Assembly: GCF_026410305.1 (NCBI RefSeq)
Contig: NZ_JAPMLQ010000001.1
Coordinates: 1 to 64,000 of the forward strand
Direction of reading: 5' to 3'
DNA length: 64,000 nt
DNA from: Sulfitobacter sp. F26204
GTDB lineage: Bacteria > Pseudomonadota > Alphaproteobacteria > Rhodobacterales > Rhodobacteraceae
The position numbers were made by a program, and so were the translations under genes. Below, piece after piece: positions 18,028-27,808 of this stretch. The notes under the pieces were generated by a model. It ran no database searches. It was given only the letters and a program-made list of their open reading frames with translations, and was not told the origin of the DNA. Every line of letters begins with the position of its first letter. Positions within the stretch are counted from its first letter, which is position 1.

Positions 18028-19140
18028 CTAGTGCGGGAAGGGCCACAATCTCAGTTTCTCTTTTGCAACGCGCCACAATTGGGCAATGCCGTGCGGCTCT
18101 GCGATCAGGAAGATCACGATCAACCCCCCCACAACAACAAGCTGCAGATGCGCCACAATATCCGTCGGCCAGCCGAACCAGTCGACGCCGACAACCTTCA
18201 GCGCCACAGGCAGCAGCACCAGAAACGCCGCCCCCGCGAAAGAGCCAAAGATGCTGCCCAGACCGCCGATGATGATCATGAAGAGAACAAGGAACGACTT
18301 GGTGATACCAAAGGCCTCGCCGACTTCGACAGCGCCCAGATAGACAGCAAAAAACAAGGCACCCGAGATACCGATAAAGAACGAAGACACCATAAACGCG
18401 GTCAGCTTCGCCTTCAGCGGGTTCACCCCGATGATCTCGGCTGCAATATCCATGTCACGGATCGCCATCCATTTGCGCCCGGATGCCCCTCGCGTCATGT
18501 TGCGTGCAATCACGGCACTGACAATGGTGAAGAACAGACAGAACAGATAGGTCGCCCAGGGCGTGGTCGAGGGCCCGGTGATCAATGCACCCATAAATTC
18601 ACGCTCTGGCGCGGAAATCTGGCCCGAAGCGGAATAGTTATAGAACCAGGCCACACGGTTGAACAACCACACCAGGAAAAATTGCGCGGCCAATGTCGCC
18701 ACCGCCAGATAAAAACCCTTGATCCGCAAGGAGGGCAGACCAAAGAGCACACCAACAGCGGCCGTCATCACCCCGCCCATGATCACGGAGAAAAAGATGT
18801 TGAACTCCGGCAATCGGAACAGCAATTCACCGCCCCACCAGATGTCCACACCGGTCATGAACTTGTAGCAAGAGTAGGCCCCCACAGCCATGAAGCCGCC
18901 AGTGCCAAGACTGACCTGCCCGCAATAGCCGACCAGAATATTCAACCCCAGAGCTGCAATCGCGTAGATCAGGAAAGGCAACAGAAGGCTGTTCGCCCAA
19001 TAGTCGTTGATGATGAACGGGATCACAAATATGGCGATAAACAACACCACATAATAACGATACCGGTCAAACTTGATCGGAAAGGTCTGCTGGTCTTCGG
19101 CGTAGGTCGTTCTGAAATCGCCTGCTTCACGGTAGAACAT
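18028..19140 (-). CDS. livM: LivM-type ABC transporter permease
   Basis: A 370-residue polytopic inner-membrane permease of the LivM family. After an N-terminal polar stretch come about nine or ten hydrophobic segments, including GLNILVGYCGQVSLGTGGFMAVGAY, the family hallmark, and later GISGALFFAVYLGAVEV and IIGGLGSIFGSFAGAAFLV. Start at ATG 19140 is supported by GGAGG seven to eight bases upstream. A large hairpin directly abuts this ribosome-binding site. It pairs with livH. Confidence 0.94.
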   Translation of the reverse strand: MFYREAGDFRTTYAEDQQTFPIKFDRYRYYVVLFIAIFVIPFIINDYWANSLLLPFLIYAIAALGLNILVGYCGQVSLGTGGFMAVGAYSCYKFMTGVDIWWGGELLFRLPEFNIFFSVIMGGVMTAAVGVLFGLPSLRIKGFYLAVATLAAQFFLVWLFNRVAWFYNYSASGQISAPEREFMGALITGPSTTPWATYLFCLFFTIVSAVIARNMTRGASGRKWMAIRDMDIAAEIIGVNPLKAKLTAFMVSSFFIGISGALFFAVYLGAVEVGEAFGITKSFLVLFMIIIGGLGSIFGSFAGAAFLVLLPVALKVVGVDWFGWPTDIVAHLQLVVVGGLIVIFLIAEPHGIAQLWRVAKEKLRLWPFPH

Positions 19141-19156
19141 TTAGGCCTCCATTGTG

Positions 19157-19206
19157 GTGGGTTTCACCCACCCTAGGGATTTCATTGTAAGGTGGGTGAA
19201 ACCCAC
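19157..19206. repeat. REP-like 16-bp perfect inverted repeat between livH and livM
   Basis: GTGGGTTTCACCCACC (19157-19172) is the exact reverse complement of GGTGGGTGAAACCCAC (19191-19206); each arm is itself partly palindromic. It lies in the 79-base gap between livH and livM, just upstream of the livM ribosome-binding site, and would fold in the operon mRNA. Confidence 0.75.
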
Positions 19207-19219
19207 GCACCGGTTCATA

Positions 19220-20227
19220 TCAAACACGCTCAATGATTTTCTCCCCGAACAATCCCTGCGGACGGAACACCAGGAACAAGAGCGCCAGCATATAGGCAAA
19301 CCAGTTCTCGGTCGCGCCACCAAGGTATGGCGCACCGATCAGGAATTCGAACAGCTTCTCACCCACCCCGATGATCAGACCACCCACGATGGCGCCGGGA
19401 ATGGAAGTGAACCCGCCCAGCATCAGCACCGGCAGCGCCTTCAAGGCAATCAGCGACAGGGAAAACTGCACACCAGATTTCGCGCCCCACATGATCCCTG
19501 CAACCAATGCCACGAACCCCGCCAGTGACCAGACCAAGACCCAGATAAAGTTCAGCGACACACCCACCGACAAAGCCGCCTGATGGTCGTCCGCCACAGC
19601 CCGCATCGCGCGGCCCTGCTTGGTATATTGCGCAAACATCACCAGCCCGACCACCAGAATGGCCGCCACTATCGACGCGACAATATCCAGGTTGTCGATA
19701 AAGAACCCGTAGCCCAGCGCCTCATAGGTCGTGCCCTCAAGCCAGACGTTCATGCCCTGCGGCAGACAGGCTGTTTCTGTGGCACAGACATTCAATGCCT
19801 TCAACTCGGAGCCCCACATCAGGTCCGCCACCCCTTCCAGGAAATAGGCCAGTCCGATGGTCGCCATGAACAGGATGATCGGTTCTTGCCCCACCAGATG
19901 TTTGAACACGAATTTCTGGACCATCCACGCCAGGGCGATCATCACAACCACGGTCAGCGCAATGGCCAGGAACGAATGAACGTGCCATCCGAAGTGATGT
20001 ACATCCGTGCCGAAAATCGCATTGATCAGATGCGCAAAGGGCACCTGACCATTCTGGATCCCGACCAGTGTCATCGCCGCAAACAGCGCCATCACGCCCT
20101 GTGCATAGTTGAAAATACCTGAGGCCTTGTAAATCAGCACAAAGCCAAGCGCGACCAGCGCATAGAGCACCCCCGCCATCAACCCATTCGCAAAGACCTC
20201 AATGGTAAAAGCCAGCTGTTCGTTCAT
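19220..20227 (-). CDS. livH: LivH-type ABC transporter permease
   Basis: A 335-residue inner-membrane permease of the LivH family, partner of the LivM protein. Typical stretches are FANGLMAGVLYALVALGFVLIYKASGIFNYAQG near the start, GRAMRAVADDHQAALSVGV in the cytoplasmic loop and MLGGFTSIPGAIVGGLIIGVGE near the end. A CGGGAGCG ribosome-binding site precedes ATG 20227. A loop of about 30 residues with two cysteines (NVCATETACLPQG) projects between helices and is longer than in E. coli LivH. Confidence 0.94.
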   Translation of the reverse strand: MNEQLAFTIEVFANGLMAGVLYALVALGFVLIYKASGIFNYAQGVMALFAAMTLVGIQNGQVPFAHLINAIFGTDVHHFGWHVHSFLAIALTVVVMIALAWMVQKFVFKHLVGQEPIILFMATIGLAYFLEGVADLMWGSELKALNVCATETACLPQGMNVWLEGTTYEALGYGFFIDNLDIVASIVAAILVVGLVMFAQYTKQGRAMRAVADDHQAALSVGVSLNFIWVLVWSLAGFVALVAGIMWGAKSGVQFSLSLIALKALPVLMLGGFTSIPGAIVGGLIIGVGEKLFEFLIGAPYLGGATENWFAYMLALLFLVFRPQGLFGEKIIERV

Positions 20228-20317
20228 GAATTCGCTCCCGAAATTGCTGCGCTGCGGCGGTATATGAGGGGTGTATCAGGGGTGCACGCCCGGTGCATGG
20301 TGGACTCAACAGCCAGA

Positions 20318-21136
20318 TCAGTCATGCGCCACTCCCAGATAGGCGTCGATCACGTCCTGATTGTTGCGTACGTCATGGGGTGTGCCATCACCGATCTTCT
20401 TGCCGTAATCCATCACGACAACCCGGTCCGACAGGTCCATGACCACACCCATATCATGTTCGATCAGCGCGATCGTGGTGCCGAATTCGTCGTTCACATC
20501 CAGAATAAAGCGGCTCATGTCCTCTTTCTCCTCGACGTTCATCCCCGCCATCGGCTCGTCCAACAACAGGATCGACGGCTCCGCCGCCAAGGCGCGCGCC
20601 AGCTCAACCCGCTTTTTCAACCCATAAGGAAGCCGCGCCACTGGGGTTTTGCGAATGGCTTGAATCTCCAGAAAATCAATAATCTTTTCAGCGACTTCCC
20701 GGTTGGCGATCTCTTCTTCCTCGGCCTTTCCCTTCCACAGGGACTGGGCAAACAGCCCAGTTTTCATATGGGTCAATCGGCCCGTCATCACATTGTCCAG
20801 AACGCTCATGCCCTCAAACAGGGCAATATTCTGAAAGGTGCGCGCAATGCCCTGCTGGGCAACCTCGAATGGTTTCATCGACGGACGGCGCGCTCCCTTG
20901 TACCAGACCTCGCCCTCTTGCGGTACATAAAAGCCGGAAATCACATTGAGCATCGAGGATTTACCCGCCCCGTTCGGCCCGATGATCGCACGGATTTCGC
21001 CTTCGCGAATATCAAAGGAAATATCCTTGATCGCCTCGACCCCGCCAAACCGCAGGGTGATATTCTTCATCTCCATCACCACCGGCCCGATGGTACGGCC
21101 ATCCGCAGTGACATAGCTTTCTGTAACGTCTTTCAC
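20318..21136 (-). CDS. livG: LivG-type ABC transporter ATPase
   Basis: A 272-residue ATPase of the importer: Walker A GPNGAGKSSMLNVISGFY, Q-loop IARTFQNIALFEGMSVLDNV, signature-equivalent LPYGLKKRVELARAL, Walker B ILLLDEPMAGMN and H-loop ALIEHDMGVVMDLSD. The GTG at 21136 (VKDVTESYVTADGRTIG) is chosen because the longer frame upstream has no family similarity. An internal ATG at MEMKNITLRFGG is the alternative. It lies 112 bases after the acyl-CoA synthetase gene and is probably co-transcribed with it. Confidence 0.92.
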   Translation of the reverse strand: MKDVTESYVTADGRTIGPVVMEMKNITLRFGGVEAIKDISFDIREGEIRAIIGPNGAGKSSMLNVISGFYVPQEGEVWYKGARRPSMKPFEVAQQGIARTFQNIALFEGMSVLDNVMTGRLTHMKTGLFAQSLWKGKAEEEEIANREVAEKIIDFLEIQAIRKTPVARLPYGLKKRVELARALAAEPSILLLDEPMAGMNVEEKEDMSRFILDVNDEFGTTIALIEHDMGVVMDLSDRVVVMDYGKKIGDGTPHDVRNNQDVIDAYLGVAHD

Positions 21137-21248
21137 GCAACACCATCCTTCATCTTGCCTGTTAAACTCAAGACCACCCTCACCCCGGCCACTGCGTCGG
21201 TTTGGGTTCCCTCCTTGTGAAAGAGCGTCGCAATCGGGTGTCTCATCG

Positions 21249-23222
21249 TCACTCCGCCGCCATCTTCTTGGCTGAAGCCGGCACAACCTTCGCATCGCAT
21301 ACCGCCAGAGTGGCCTTGATCGACCCTTTGCGCCCGTCTTCATAGGTGACTTCCGTCTCGGTACTGACCGAAGCAGATCCATCATAAAGCGCTGCGATGA
21401 TATCGGCGTATTTCTCTTCGATGATGCGGCGGCGTACCTTGCGGGTCCGTGTCAATTCACCGTCATCCGCGTCCAGTTCCTTGTGTAGCACAACAAAGCG
21501 GTGCACCTGACAACCGGACAGCATCTCGTCTTCCGCGACCGAGGCATTGGCCTCTTCAACATGCGCTTCGATCTGCGCCAGCACCTGTGGATGCTGCGCC
21601 AATTCTTGATAGGACGCATAGCCGATATTGTTGCGTTCGGCCCAATTGCCAACCGCCGTCAGGTCGATGTTGATGAAGGCGGTGCAATTGTCCCTGCCAT
21701 TACCAAAGACCACGGCTTCCAGTATGTTGGGAAAAAACTTCAGCTTGTTCTCCACATACTTCGGTGCGAACAGGGCACCATCGGCCATTTTGCCAACGTC
21801 CTTGGCCCGGTCGATGATGCGCAGATGGCCCGAGCTTTCTTCGATGAACCCGGCATCACCGGTTGCCACCCAGCCTTCGGCATCCTTGGTGTCGGCGGTG
21901 CTTTCAGCGTTCTTGTAATATTCGACAAAGACACCGGGCGAACGATAGAAGACCTCGCCATTCTCGGCGATCTTCAGTTCCACACCAGGACAGGTCACGC
22001 CCACGGTATCGCTGCGCACTTCGCCGTCCGGCTGGGCCGTGATAAACACCGTGGCTTCGGTCTGGCCGTACAATTGTTTCAGGTTGATCCCCAAAGACCG
22101 ATAGAAATCAAAGATTTCCGGCCCGATTGCCTCGCCCGCGGTATAGCCTACGCGCACACGGCTGAACCCCAGGGTATTCTTCAACGGCCCATAGACGAAT
22201 GCTTCGCCCAATTTGTATTTGAAACGGTCCCACTGGCTGACGGGTTTGCCATCCAGAATTGCCGGTCCGACCTTGCGGGCATGTGCCATGAACGTGTCAA
22301 ACAGCCACTTTTTCATGCGGCTGGCGTCTTCCATGCGGATCATCACACTGGTCAGCTGTGTTTCAAACACGCGCGGTGGTGCGAAATAATAGGTCGGTCC
22401 GATCTCGCGCAGGTCCAGATGCATGGTGTCCGCGCTTTCAGGGCAATTGGTACAGAAACCGGTCCACAGGGCCTGACCGACGGAAAAGATGAAATCGCCG
22501 ACCCAGGCCATTGGCAGATAGGCCAGAATCTCGTCTGATTGGCGCAGGTCATCAAATTGTGAGGATGATTTCGCGGTCTCGATCACATTCCGGTTGGACA
22601 GGACCACGCCCTTGGGCTTGCCCGTCGTGCCTGACGTATACAGCATCACACAGGTGCTGTCATAATCCAGCTTGGCCTGGCGTGCTTCCAGCGCCTTGAT
22701 GTGCTGGTCACGGGTTCTGCGGCCAATTTCCTGGACATTTGAATATTGCTTGAGAATTGCGTGATCGTATTTGCGCAGCCCGCGTGGATCGAGATAGATC
22801 ATCTGCTCGAATTGCGGCAGTTGCTCCTGCACTTCAAAAATCTTGTCGACCTGTTCCTGGTCGCCGACAATGGCAAATCGCGCACCGCAATGGCTCATGG
22901 TAAAGGCCATTTCTTCGGCATTTGCATCCTGATACAGTGGCACAGGTATCGCACCACACATCTCGGCCGCCATCATCGCCCAGTAGAGATACGGACGGTT
23001 GCGCCCGATAATGGCGACAAAGTCACCCTCAGCGATGCCCATATCCATCATACCCAACGCAAGCGCCTCGACCTCATCACGGGTCTGCGCCCAGGTCCAA
23101 CTTTGCCAGATGCCGTATTCTTTCTCGCGATACGCAGGTGCGTTGGCGTATTTCGTTGCATTACGATGCAAAAGCGCCGGAACGGACTGCGGTCCGTCGG
23201 CGCGTTCCTGTGGCGTGGCCAA
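21249..23222 (-). CDS. Long-chain acyl-CoA synthetase-like AMP-forming ligase
   Basis: A 657-residue adenylate-forming ligase similar to long-chain fatty acyl-CoA synthetases. The P-loop VMLYTSGTTGKPKGVVLSNR, the middle motif LKQLYGQTEATVF, EGWVATGDAGFIE and the hinge LRIIDRAKDVGKMADGALFAPKYVENKLKF are present. The start codon is TTG at 23222, well supported by GGGAGG six to seven bases upstream. It is first in the cluster of seven genes and presumably traps the imported acid as its CoA ester. Chain length and substrate are unknown. Confidence 0.9.
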   Translation of the reverse strand: MATPQERADGPQSVPALLHRNATKYANAPAYREKEYGIWQSWTWAQTRDEVEALALGMMDMGIAEGDFVAIIGRNRPYLYWAMMAAEMCGAIPVPLYQDANAEEMAFTMSHCGARFAIVGDQEQVDKIFEVQEQLPQFEQMIYLDPRGLRKYDHAILKQYSNVQEIGRRTRDQHIKALEARQAKLDYDSTCVMLYTSGTTGKPKGVVLSNRNVIETAKSSSQFDDLRQSDEILAYLPMAWVGDFIFSVGQALWTGFCTNCPESADTMHLDLREIGPTYYFAPPRVFETQLTSVMIRMEDASRMKKWLFDTFMAHARKVGPAILDGKPVSQWDRFKYKLGEAFVYGPLKNTLGFSRVRVGYTAGEAIGPEIFDFYRSLGINLKQLYGQTEATVFITAQPDGEVRSDTVGVTCPGVELKIAENGEVFYRSPGVFVEYYKNAESTADTKDAEGWVATGDAGFIEESSGHLRIIDRAKDVGKMADGALFAPKYVENKLKFFPNILEAVVFGNGRDNCTAFINIDLTAVGNWAERNNIGYASYQELAQHPQVLAQIEAHVEEANASVAEDEMLSGCQVHRFVVLHKELDADDGELTRTRKVRRRIIEEKYADIIAALYDGSASVSTETEVTYEDGRKGSIKATLAVCDAKVVPASAKKMAAE

Positions 23223-23428
23223 GATCTTTCCTCCCTTACTGCCCGTTTAGTTGGGGCAGGGTCGATCGCTTGATGCGATTCTCACATCACCAAGGATGCT
23301 ACGATTAAACTGGAGGTCAACTTTTTCCTGAACTTTTCTCAATCCTTACGAATTGTAACAGGCCGCTCTTTCCTGTGTTTGTTCCTTTGCCCCAGCCGCG
23401 CCAAGCTGCTACCGATAGGGCGGGAGGC

Positions 23429-25351
23429 ATGATGCAAATAGACGAAGAACTGGCGATAGCCCAGACCAGAGAAATGACAAATGCAGGGCTGAACCTGATT
23501 GCACAGGCGCTAACCATCTACGATTCCGCTCTGAATCTCGTCATCAGCAACGCGCCTTTTCAGCAGATGTTCAATTTGCCGGAATCCCTTGTCACGCCCG
23601 GTGCCCCCTTTGAAGACACCATACGTCACCTTGCCTCGCGTGGCGAATACGGGCCGGTGGATGACATCGATGCCTTTGTGACAGAACGTATTGACCAAGC
23701 TCTGGCCTTCCAACCGCATTATATGGAACGCACCCGTGCCAATGGCCGTACCATCAGCGTCGAAGGATCCCCCCTTCCCCAGGGTGGCTGGGTTACAGTC
23801 TATACAGATATTACCGCAACCAAGGCACAGGAAGCGCTGCTCTCGGCGCGCTCTGATGCCCTGTCCGATCAGGTGCTGGCCCATTCTGAACAGCTGGCCG
23901 CAACCAACCGGGAATTGGCGGCGATGATCACCACGCTGGAAGAAACCAAACGCCAGTTGACCGCATCAGAGGCCCGGACACGGCTGACGACTGAAATGAT
24001 GCCCGCCCATATCGCCCATGTCGACACCGAGGGGCGCTACACGTTCTCCAACCGCAAACTTTCAAGCGTAATCCCCGGACGACAGAACGACATCGTAGGG
24101 CTGCACATCCGCACCGCCCTTGGCCAATCGGCCTACGGCAGGATCGAAACCGCGCTTGCAACGGCGTTCGATGGCAAACCGTCGGTTATCGAATTCACCG
24201 ATGCCCCCTCAGCGCGCCGCATCCGCGCCGCCTTTACGCCCGATACCGCAGGCGGGGCCTATATCCTGTCGATGGACATCACCGAAGAAACCCAAACCCG
24301 TGAGGCTTTGCAGCAAACCCGCAAGCGGGAAACAGCTGCACAGATGATCTCGGGCCTTGCCCATGATTTTTCGAATCTGTTGACGATTATTCTGGGCATG
24401 CAATCGCGTATCAGTCGCCTGCCTGCATTGCCCGACGAAGCCCGTGATCTGGTCAAAGGCACGCTTGCAGCAGCGCGGCGCGGCGGCACATTACTCAGTT
24501 CGATAGCGGATGTGACCGGGCCCCGCGCTCTGCGCCCCACAGCAACTGATCCTGCCGGCCTGTTGAACGATCTGGCCCTGCTGGCCTCACCTGCCCTGCC
24601 TTCGGGGATGCAGCTCGAAATCTACAATGATGCACCTGAAGAGGCTGTATTGCTGGACAAGGGCATGATCACCGATTGCTTGCTGAACCTGATCCTGAAT
24701 GCGCGGGACGCTTGCGGCGCCACGGGCAGGATCACCCTCACCCAGCGCGCGGTTGGCGGAACGTGGATGGAATGGACTCTTGAGGACGACGGCCCCGGTT
24801 TCTCGGTCACAGCACTCGAACGCGGCATTGACCCCTTCTTTACCACCAAAGGTTCCGAGGGCAGTGGCCTGGGCCTGTCTATGGTCTATGACATGACAAA
24901 ATCTGCCGGCGGCGATCTGCGCCTGCGCAATGGGGAAACGGGTGCCTGCGTCATTCTGCGTCTGCCCTACCGCATCGCCTTGGCCGCCACGACGGGGCTG
25001 GTCCTGCTGGTCGAGGATGACGGTGACATTCGCACCGCGGTACGCGACATGCTGATGGGACTGGGCCATTCGGTGATCGAGGCAACCAGCGCTGACGAAG
25101 CCACTGCCCTGCTTGCCGATCTCCCCGACATCGCCATGGTCCTGTCCGACATTCAATTGGTGGGCGAAGCCACCGGCCTGGACCTCGTCCAACGCATCGG
25201 CACACGCCTGCCCCGTTTGTTGATGACGTCACTGCCCCCTGACCATGCGCTGTTTCGGGCCGGTCAGAAACTGGCTCCGGTGCTGCGCAAACCCTTCACC
25301 GCAGAAGACCTTGCCGCCCTGATTACACCGACTCAGGTAGCCGCAGAATGA
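23429..25351 (+). CDS. PAS-domain hybrid sensor histidine kinase
   Basis: A cytoplasmic two-component kinase of about 640 residues. Order: a PAS domain (about 15-135), a coiled coil (about 140-190), a second PAS (about 190-295), the histidine box GLAHDFSNLLTIILG, the ATPase domain with LNLILNARDAC (N box), EDDGPGF (G1), PFFTTK (F) and GSGLGLSMVYDM (G2), and a C-terminal receiver (LLVEDDGDI, LSDIQL, KPF). No transmembrane helix is seen, so the signal is probably cytoplasmic. ATG 23429 follows GGGAGG closely; ATG 23432 is equally plausible. Its stop overlaps the next start (ATGA). Confidence 0.93.
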   Translation: MMQIDEELAIAQTREMTNAGLNLIAQALTIYDSALNLVISNAPFQQMFNLPESLVTPGAPFEDTIRHLASRGEYGPVDDIDAFVTERIDQALAFQPHYMERTRANGRTISVEGSPLPQGGWVTVYTDITATKAQEALLSARSDALSDQVLAHSEQLAATNRELAAMITTLEETKRQLTASEARTRLTTEMMPAHIAHVDTEGRYTFSNRKLSSVIPGRQNDIVGLHIRTALGQSAYGRIETALATAFDGKPSVIEFTDAPSARRIRAAFTPDTAGGAYILSMDITEETQTREALQQTRKRETAAQMISGLAHDFSNLLTIILGMQSRISRLPALPDEARDLVKGTLAAARRGGTLLSSIADVTGPRALRPTATDPAGLLNDLALLASPALPSGMQLEIYNDAPEEAVLLDKGMITDCLLNLILNARDACGATGRITLTQRAVGGTWMEWTLEDDGPGFSVTALERGIDPFFTTKGSEGSGLGLSMVYDMTKSAGGDLRLRNGETGACVILRLPYRIALAATTGLVLLVEDDGDIRTAVRDMLMGLGHSVIEATSADEATALLADLPDIAMVLSDIQLVGEATGLDLVQRIGTRLPRLLMTSLPPDHALFRAGQKLAPVLRKPFTAEDLAALITPTQVAAE

Positions 25352-26049
25352 CCCGCCCCCTGGTTACGATCCTTGATGATGAACCCGAAATCCGCATCCT
25401 GCTGGCCGACGCGCTGGAAGAAGCCGGCTTTGACACGCTCAGCTTCGGACGCGCCCGTGCCTTCGAGGCCGCCCTGGCCAAGCGCACACCAGATGTCTGC
25501 CTTGTTGATCTCAGCTTGCCTGATACCGACGGCCTGACTCTGGTCCATCGTCTCGCGCTTGAACAGGGTGCGGTGGTTATCATCATCTCGGGCCGCGCAC
25601 AGGTGCAGGACCGTGTTACCGGGCTTGAACTCGGCGCGGATGACTACATCATCAAACCTTTTGATCCGGCCGAGGTTGTTGCACGCATCCGCGCCCGCCT
25701 GCGCAGCCCCAAGCCTTCAACCCATGTTGCTGATACCGCGCATTTCGAAGGCTGGACGGCACATTTTGACCGCTATGTTCTCTGTGACAGCGATGGCACG
25801 GAGGTTGCCTTTTCGCACGCGGAATCCGAAGTACTGCGGTTGTTTCTGGACAGCCCAAAGCGGCTGATCAGCCGTGCCCAGATGCAGGAATCCCTTGGGG
25901 GGGCCGCCTCTGAAAGCTTTGATCGCGCCATGGATGTCCGTATTTCACGCCTGCGCACGAAGTTGCGCGAAGATCCGAAAAATCCGCAGTTGATCAAGAC
26001 GATTTACGGCGCGGGCTATATCTTTCTGGGTGATGTAACGTGGAGCTGA
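25348..26049 (+). CDS. OmpR-family response regulator
   Basis: A 233-residue regulator. The receiver has ILDDEPEIR acidic residues, the phosphoacceptor in DVCLVDLSLPDTDG, VVIIISGRAQ and IIKPFDP. It is followed by a winged-helix DNA-binding domain (LRLFLDSPKRLISRAQMQESLGG, then MDVRISRLRTKLREDPKNPQLIKTIYGAGYIF). The ATGA overlap with the kinase gene makes translational coupling and cognate pairing likely. The target genes are unknown; the divergent acyl-CoA ligase/Liv cluster starts about 200 bases from the kinase start and is one candidate. Confidence 0.95.
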   Translation: MTRPLVTILDDEPEIRILLADALEEAGFDTLSFGRARAFEAALAKRTPDVCLVDLSLPDTDGLTLVHRLALEQGAVVIIISGRAQVQDRVTGLELGADDYIIKPFDPAEVVARIRARLRSPKPSTHVADTAHFEGWTAHFDRYVLCDSDGTEVAFSHAESEVLRLFLDSPKRLISRAQMQESLGGAASESFDRAMDVRISRLRTKLREDPKNPQLIKTIYGAGYIFLGDVTWS

Positions 26050-26510
26050 CCCTGCGGCAACACCGCCCCGACGATCCAGAGCTCGGCGCGCTCCTGAACC
26101 TGATCCAGACCTGCTTTGCCTTTATGGAGGGGGTGATCGATCCACCTTCCTCCATGACACGGTTGACCCCAGGGACGATAGCCGAACAGGCCAGCATCGG
26201 AGAGGTCTGGTCTCTCGGTATGCCCCCCGCCGCCTGCATCTTTCTTACCCCAAAGGACGACCTGCTCTGGTTAGGCAAGATTGCGGTCGCCCCACGGCTG
26301 CGCGGTCAAGGTCTGGCACGCAGGATGGTGGAACATGCCGCCCGCAGGGCAAGGGCACTTGGCTGCACCGGCCTTGCACTTCAGGCCCGGATCGAACTGA
26401 CAGCCAACCACAAAGCTTTTCGCGCCATGGGGTTTTCCGAAGTGGCGCGCAGCGCGCATCCCGGCTACGACCGCCCTACCTCCATCACCTTTCAGCGTGT
26501 ACTCGTCTGA
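26040..26510 (+). CDS. GNAT-family N-acetyltransferase
   Basis: A 156-residue acetyltransferase with the acetyl-CoA binding stretch [34 protein letters not shown] and the late [16 protein letters not shown]. It probably starts at GTG 26040, overlapping the response-regulator stop by ten bases, and so is the third gene of that operon. Its 3' end overlaps the convergent amidohydrolase by 19 bases. The substrate is unknown; membership of a two-component operon could mean it modifies the regulator, but nothing in the sequence shows this. Confidence 0.88.
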   Translation: MELTLRQHRPDDPELGALLNLIQTCFAFMEGVIDPPSSMTRLTPGTIAEQASIGEVWSLGMPPAACIFLTPKDDLLWLGKIAVAPRLRGQGLARRMVEHAARRARALGCTGLALQARIELTANHKAFRAMGFSEVARSAHPGYDRPTSITFQRVLV

Positions 26511-27703
26511 TCCAGAGCCGCCGCCGCATGTGCCAGCACCTCCAGCCCAGCCACCAGATCAACCTCATCGGTATCTTCCTCAAAGGCATGACTGATGCCA
26601 TTGATGGATGGCACGAAAAGCATCGCAACCGGCATCAACCGCGACACATTGGTTGCATCATGCAGAGCCCCAGACGGCATGTTGCGCCATAGCCCCGGTG
26701 CTACCCGTGCCGCGCCCTGCTCCAGCGCCCCACGCAGCCGGGGATCCATGGCAACCGGCTCCAGCCCAAGCATCGGCCCGTAGTCAAGCGTCAGTCCCAT
26801 ATCATCAGCCACCTGAAGCGCAGTCTCGCGGATGATTCCTTCCATCCGGTCCAGCCGCTCGGAGTCCCCGTCGCGCCACTGCATCGAAAAACGCGCGCGC
26901 CCGGGAACAATAGACGAGGCATTCGGATGCAAGGTCACATGCCCGATTGTCCAGACTGTCGTTGGCGTAACCACATTGCGAAACCGGTCGTTCAACGCGG
27001 TGTTGAACGCCGACACCGCCTGAAACGCATCCCGCCGCAGATGCATCGGTGTGGTGCCTGCATGGTTTTGCTGGCCTTCGAAGGTGATCTTCATATCGCG
27101 GATGCCGACAATATCCGTCACCACCCCAATTTGCTCTCCACTGCGATCCAATGTCGGGCCCTGTTCGATATGCAATTCGACAAAACCGCTGAACCGGCCC
27201 GGATCAACCTCCCCCGTCACCATCCCCGCCATGGCCCGCCGCGCCTGCGCCAACGGGACACCGGCATGGTCCGTCAGACCATCTGCCTGCGCCAGGTTCA
27301 TCTGTCCCGACCAGACCGCCGACCCGGTTGTCACCCCAAAGCGCCCCTCTTCATCCTGAAAGGAGACCACCGATATTGCGGGACCGCCCGCCTCCTTGGC
27401 GGCCCGTGCGACCTCAAGCGCCGCAATGACACCCAGTGCACCGTCCAACCAGCCGCCTTCGGGCTGGCTGTCGGAGTGAGACCCCATCAGGAGTGATTCC
27501 CCTTCCGCCAGACCGAAGGTATTGCCCATAGCATCAACTGCTGCCCGCAGGCCCGCCGCCTCAAAACGCTCCATCAGCCAGGCACGGGCATCCATATCCG
27601 CCTGTGAATAGGCAGGACGCACCACCCCTTTGCCGATGCCGGAGGCACCGAAAGACCGCAATTGATGCAGGTCCGCCAAAAACCGCTTTGGATCAACCTT
27701 CAC
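26492..27703 (-). CDS. M20-family amidohydrolase (N-carbamoyl-L-amino-acid hydrolase / allantoate amidohydrolase type)
   Basis: A 403-residue dinuclear-metal enzyme of the HyuC/AllC family, which removes carbamoyl groups from N-carbamoyl amino acids or allantoate. Metal-ligand motifs are in order: [36 protein letters not shown], and a late [16 protein letters not shown]. The GTG at 27703 is chosen because AAGGGGG lies five bases upstream; a TTG at 27727 has no such site. It follows the formate dehydrogenase gene, separated by two stem-loops. The exact substrate is not resolvable here. Confidence 0.9.
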   Translation of the reverse strand: MKVDPKRFLADLHQLRSFGASGIGKGVVRPAYSQADMDARAWLMERFEAAGLRAAVDAMGNTFGLAEGESLLMGSHSDSQPEGGWLDGALGVIAALEVARAAKEAGGPAISVVSFQDEEGRFGVTTGSAVWSGQMNLAQADGLTDHAGVPLAQARRAMAGMVTGEVDPGRFSGFVELHIEQGPTLDRSGEQIGVVTDIVGIRDMKITFEGQQNHAGTTPMHLRRDAFQAVSAFNTALNDRFRNVVTPTTVWTIGHVTLHPNASSIVPGRARFSMQWRDGDSERLDRMEGIIRETALQVADDMGLTLDYGPMLGLEPVAMDPRLRGALEQGAARVAPGLWRNMPSGALHDATNVSRLMPVAMLFVPSINGISHAFEEDTDEVDLVAGLEVLAHAAAALDQTSTR

Positions 27704-27746
27704 AGCATCCCCCTTTTCACTTTGCAAATTAACCTCTGGGAGAGTT

Positions 27747-27799
27747 TGAGAGGGCTAGCCCTCTCATCAACAGAATAAAATCGCATGTGCCGAAGGCAC
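27747..27799 (-). terminator. Tandem stem-loops after the formate dehydrogenase gene
   Basis: On the minus strand GTGCC-TTC-GGCAC (27787-27799) is followed by ATTTTATTCT, a plausible terminator. Then comes the perfect 20-base palindrome TGAGAGGGCTAGCCCTCTCA (27747-27766). Together they occupy most of the 105 bases between the formate dehydrogenase stop and the amidohydrolase start. Confidence 0.65.
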
Positions 27800-27808
27800 G
27801 CAATCCGG

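Noticed and set aside
18028..23222. A plain branched-chain amino acid transporter
   Set aside because: The family name fits the importer, but two flanking CoA ligases make an acid substrate more likely; kept as a Liv-type importer of unknown ligand.
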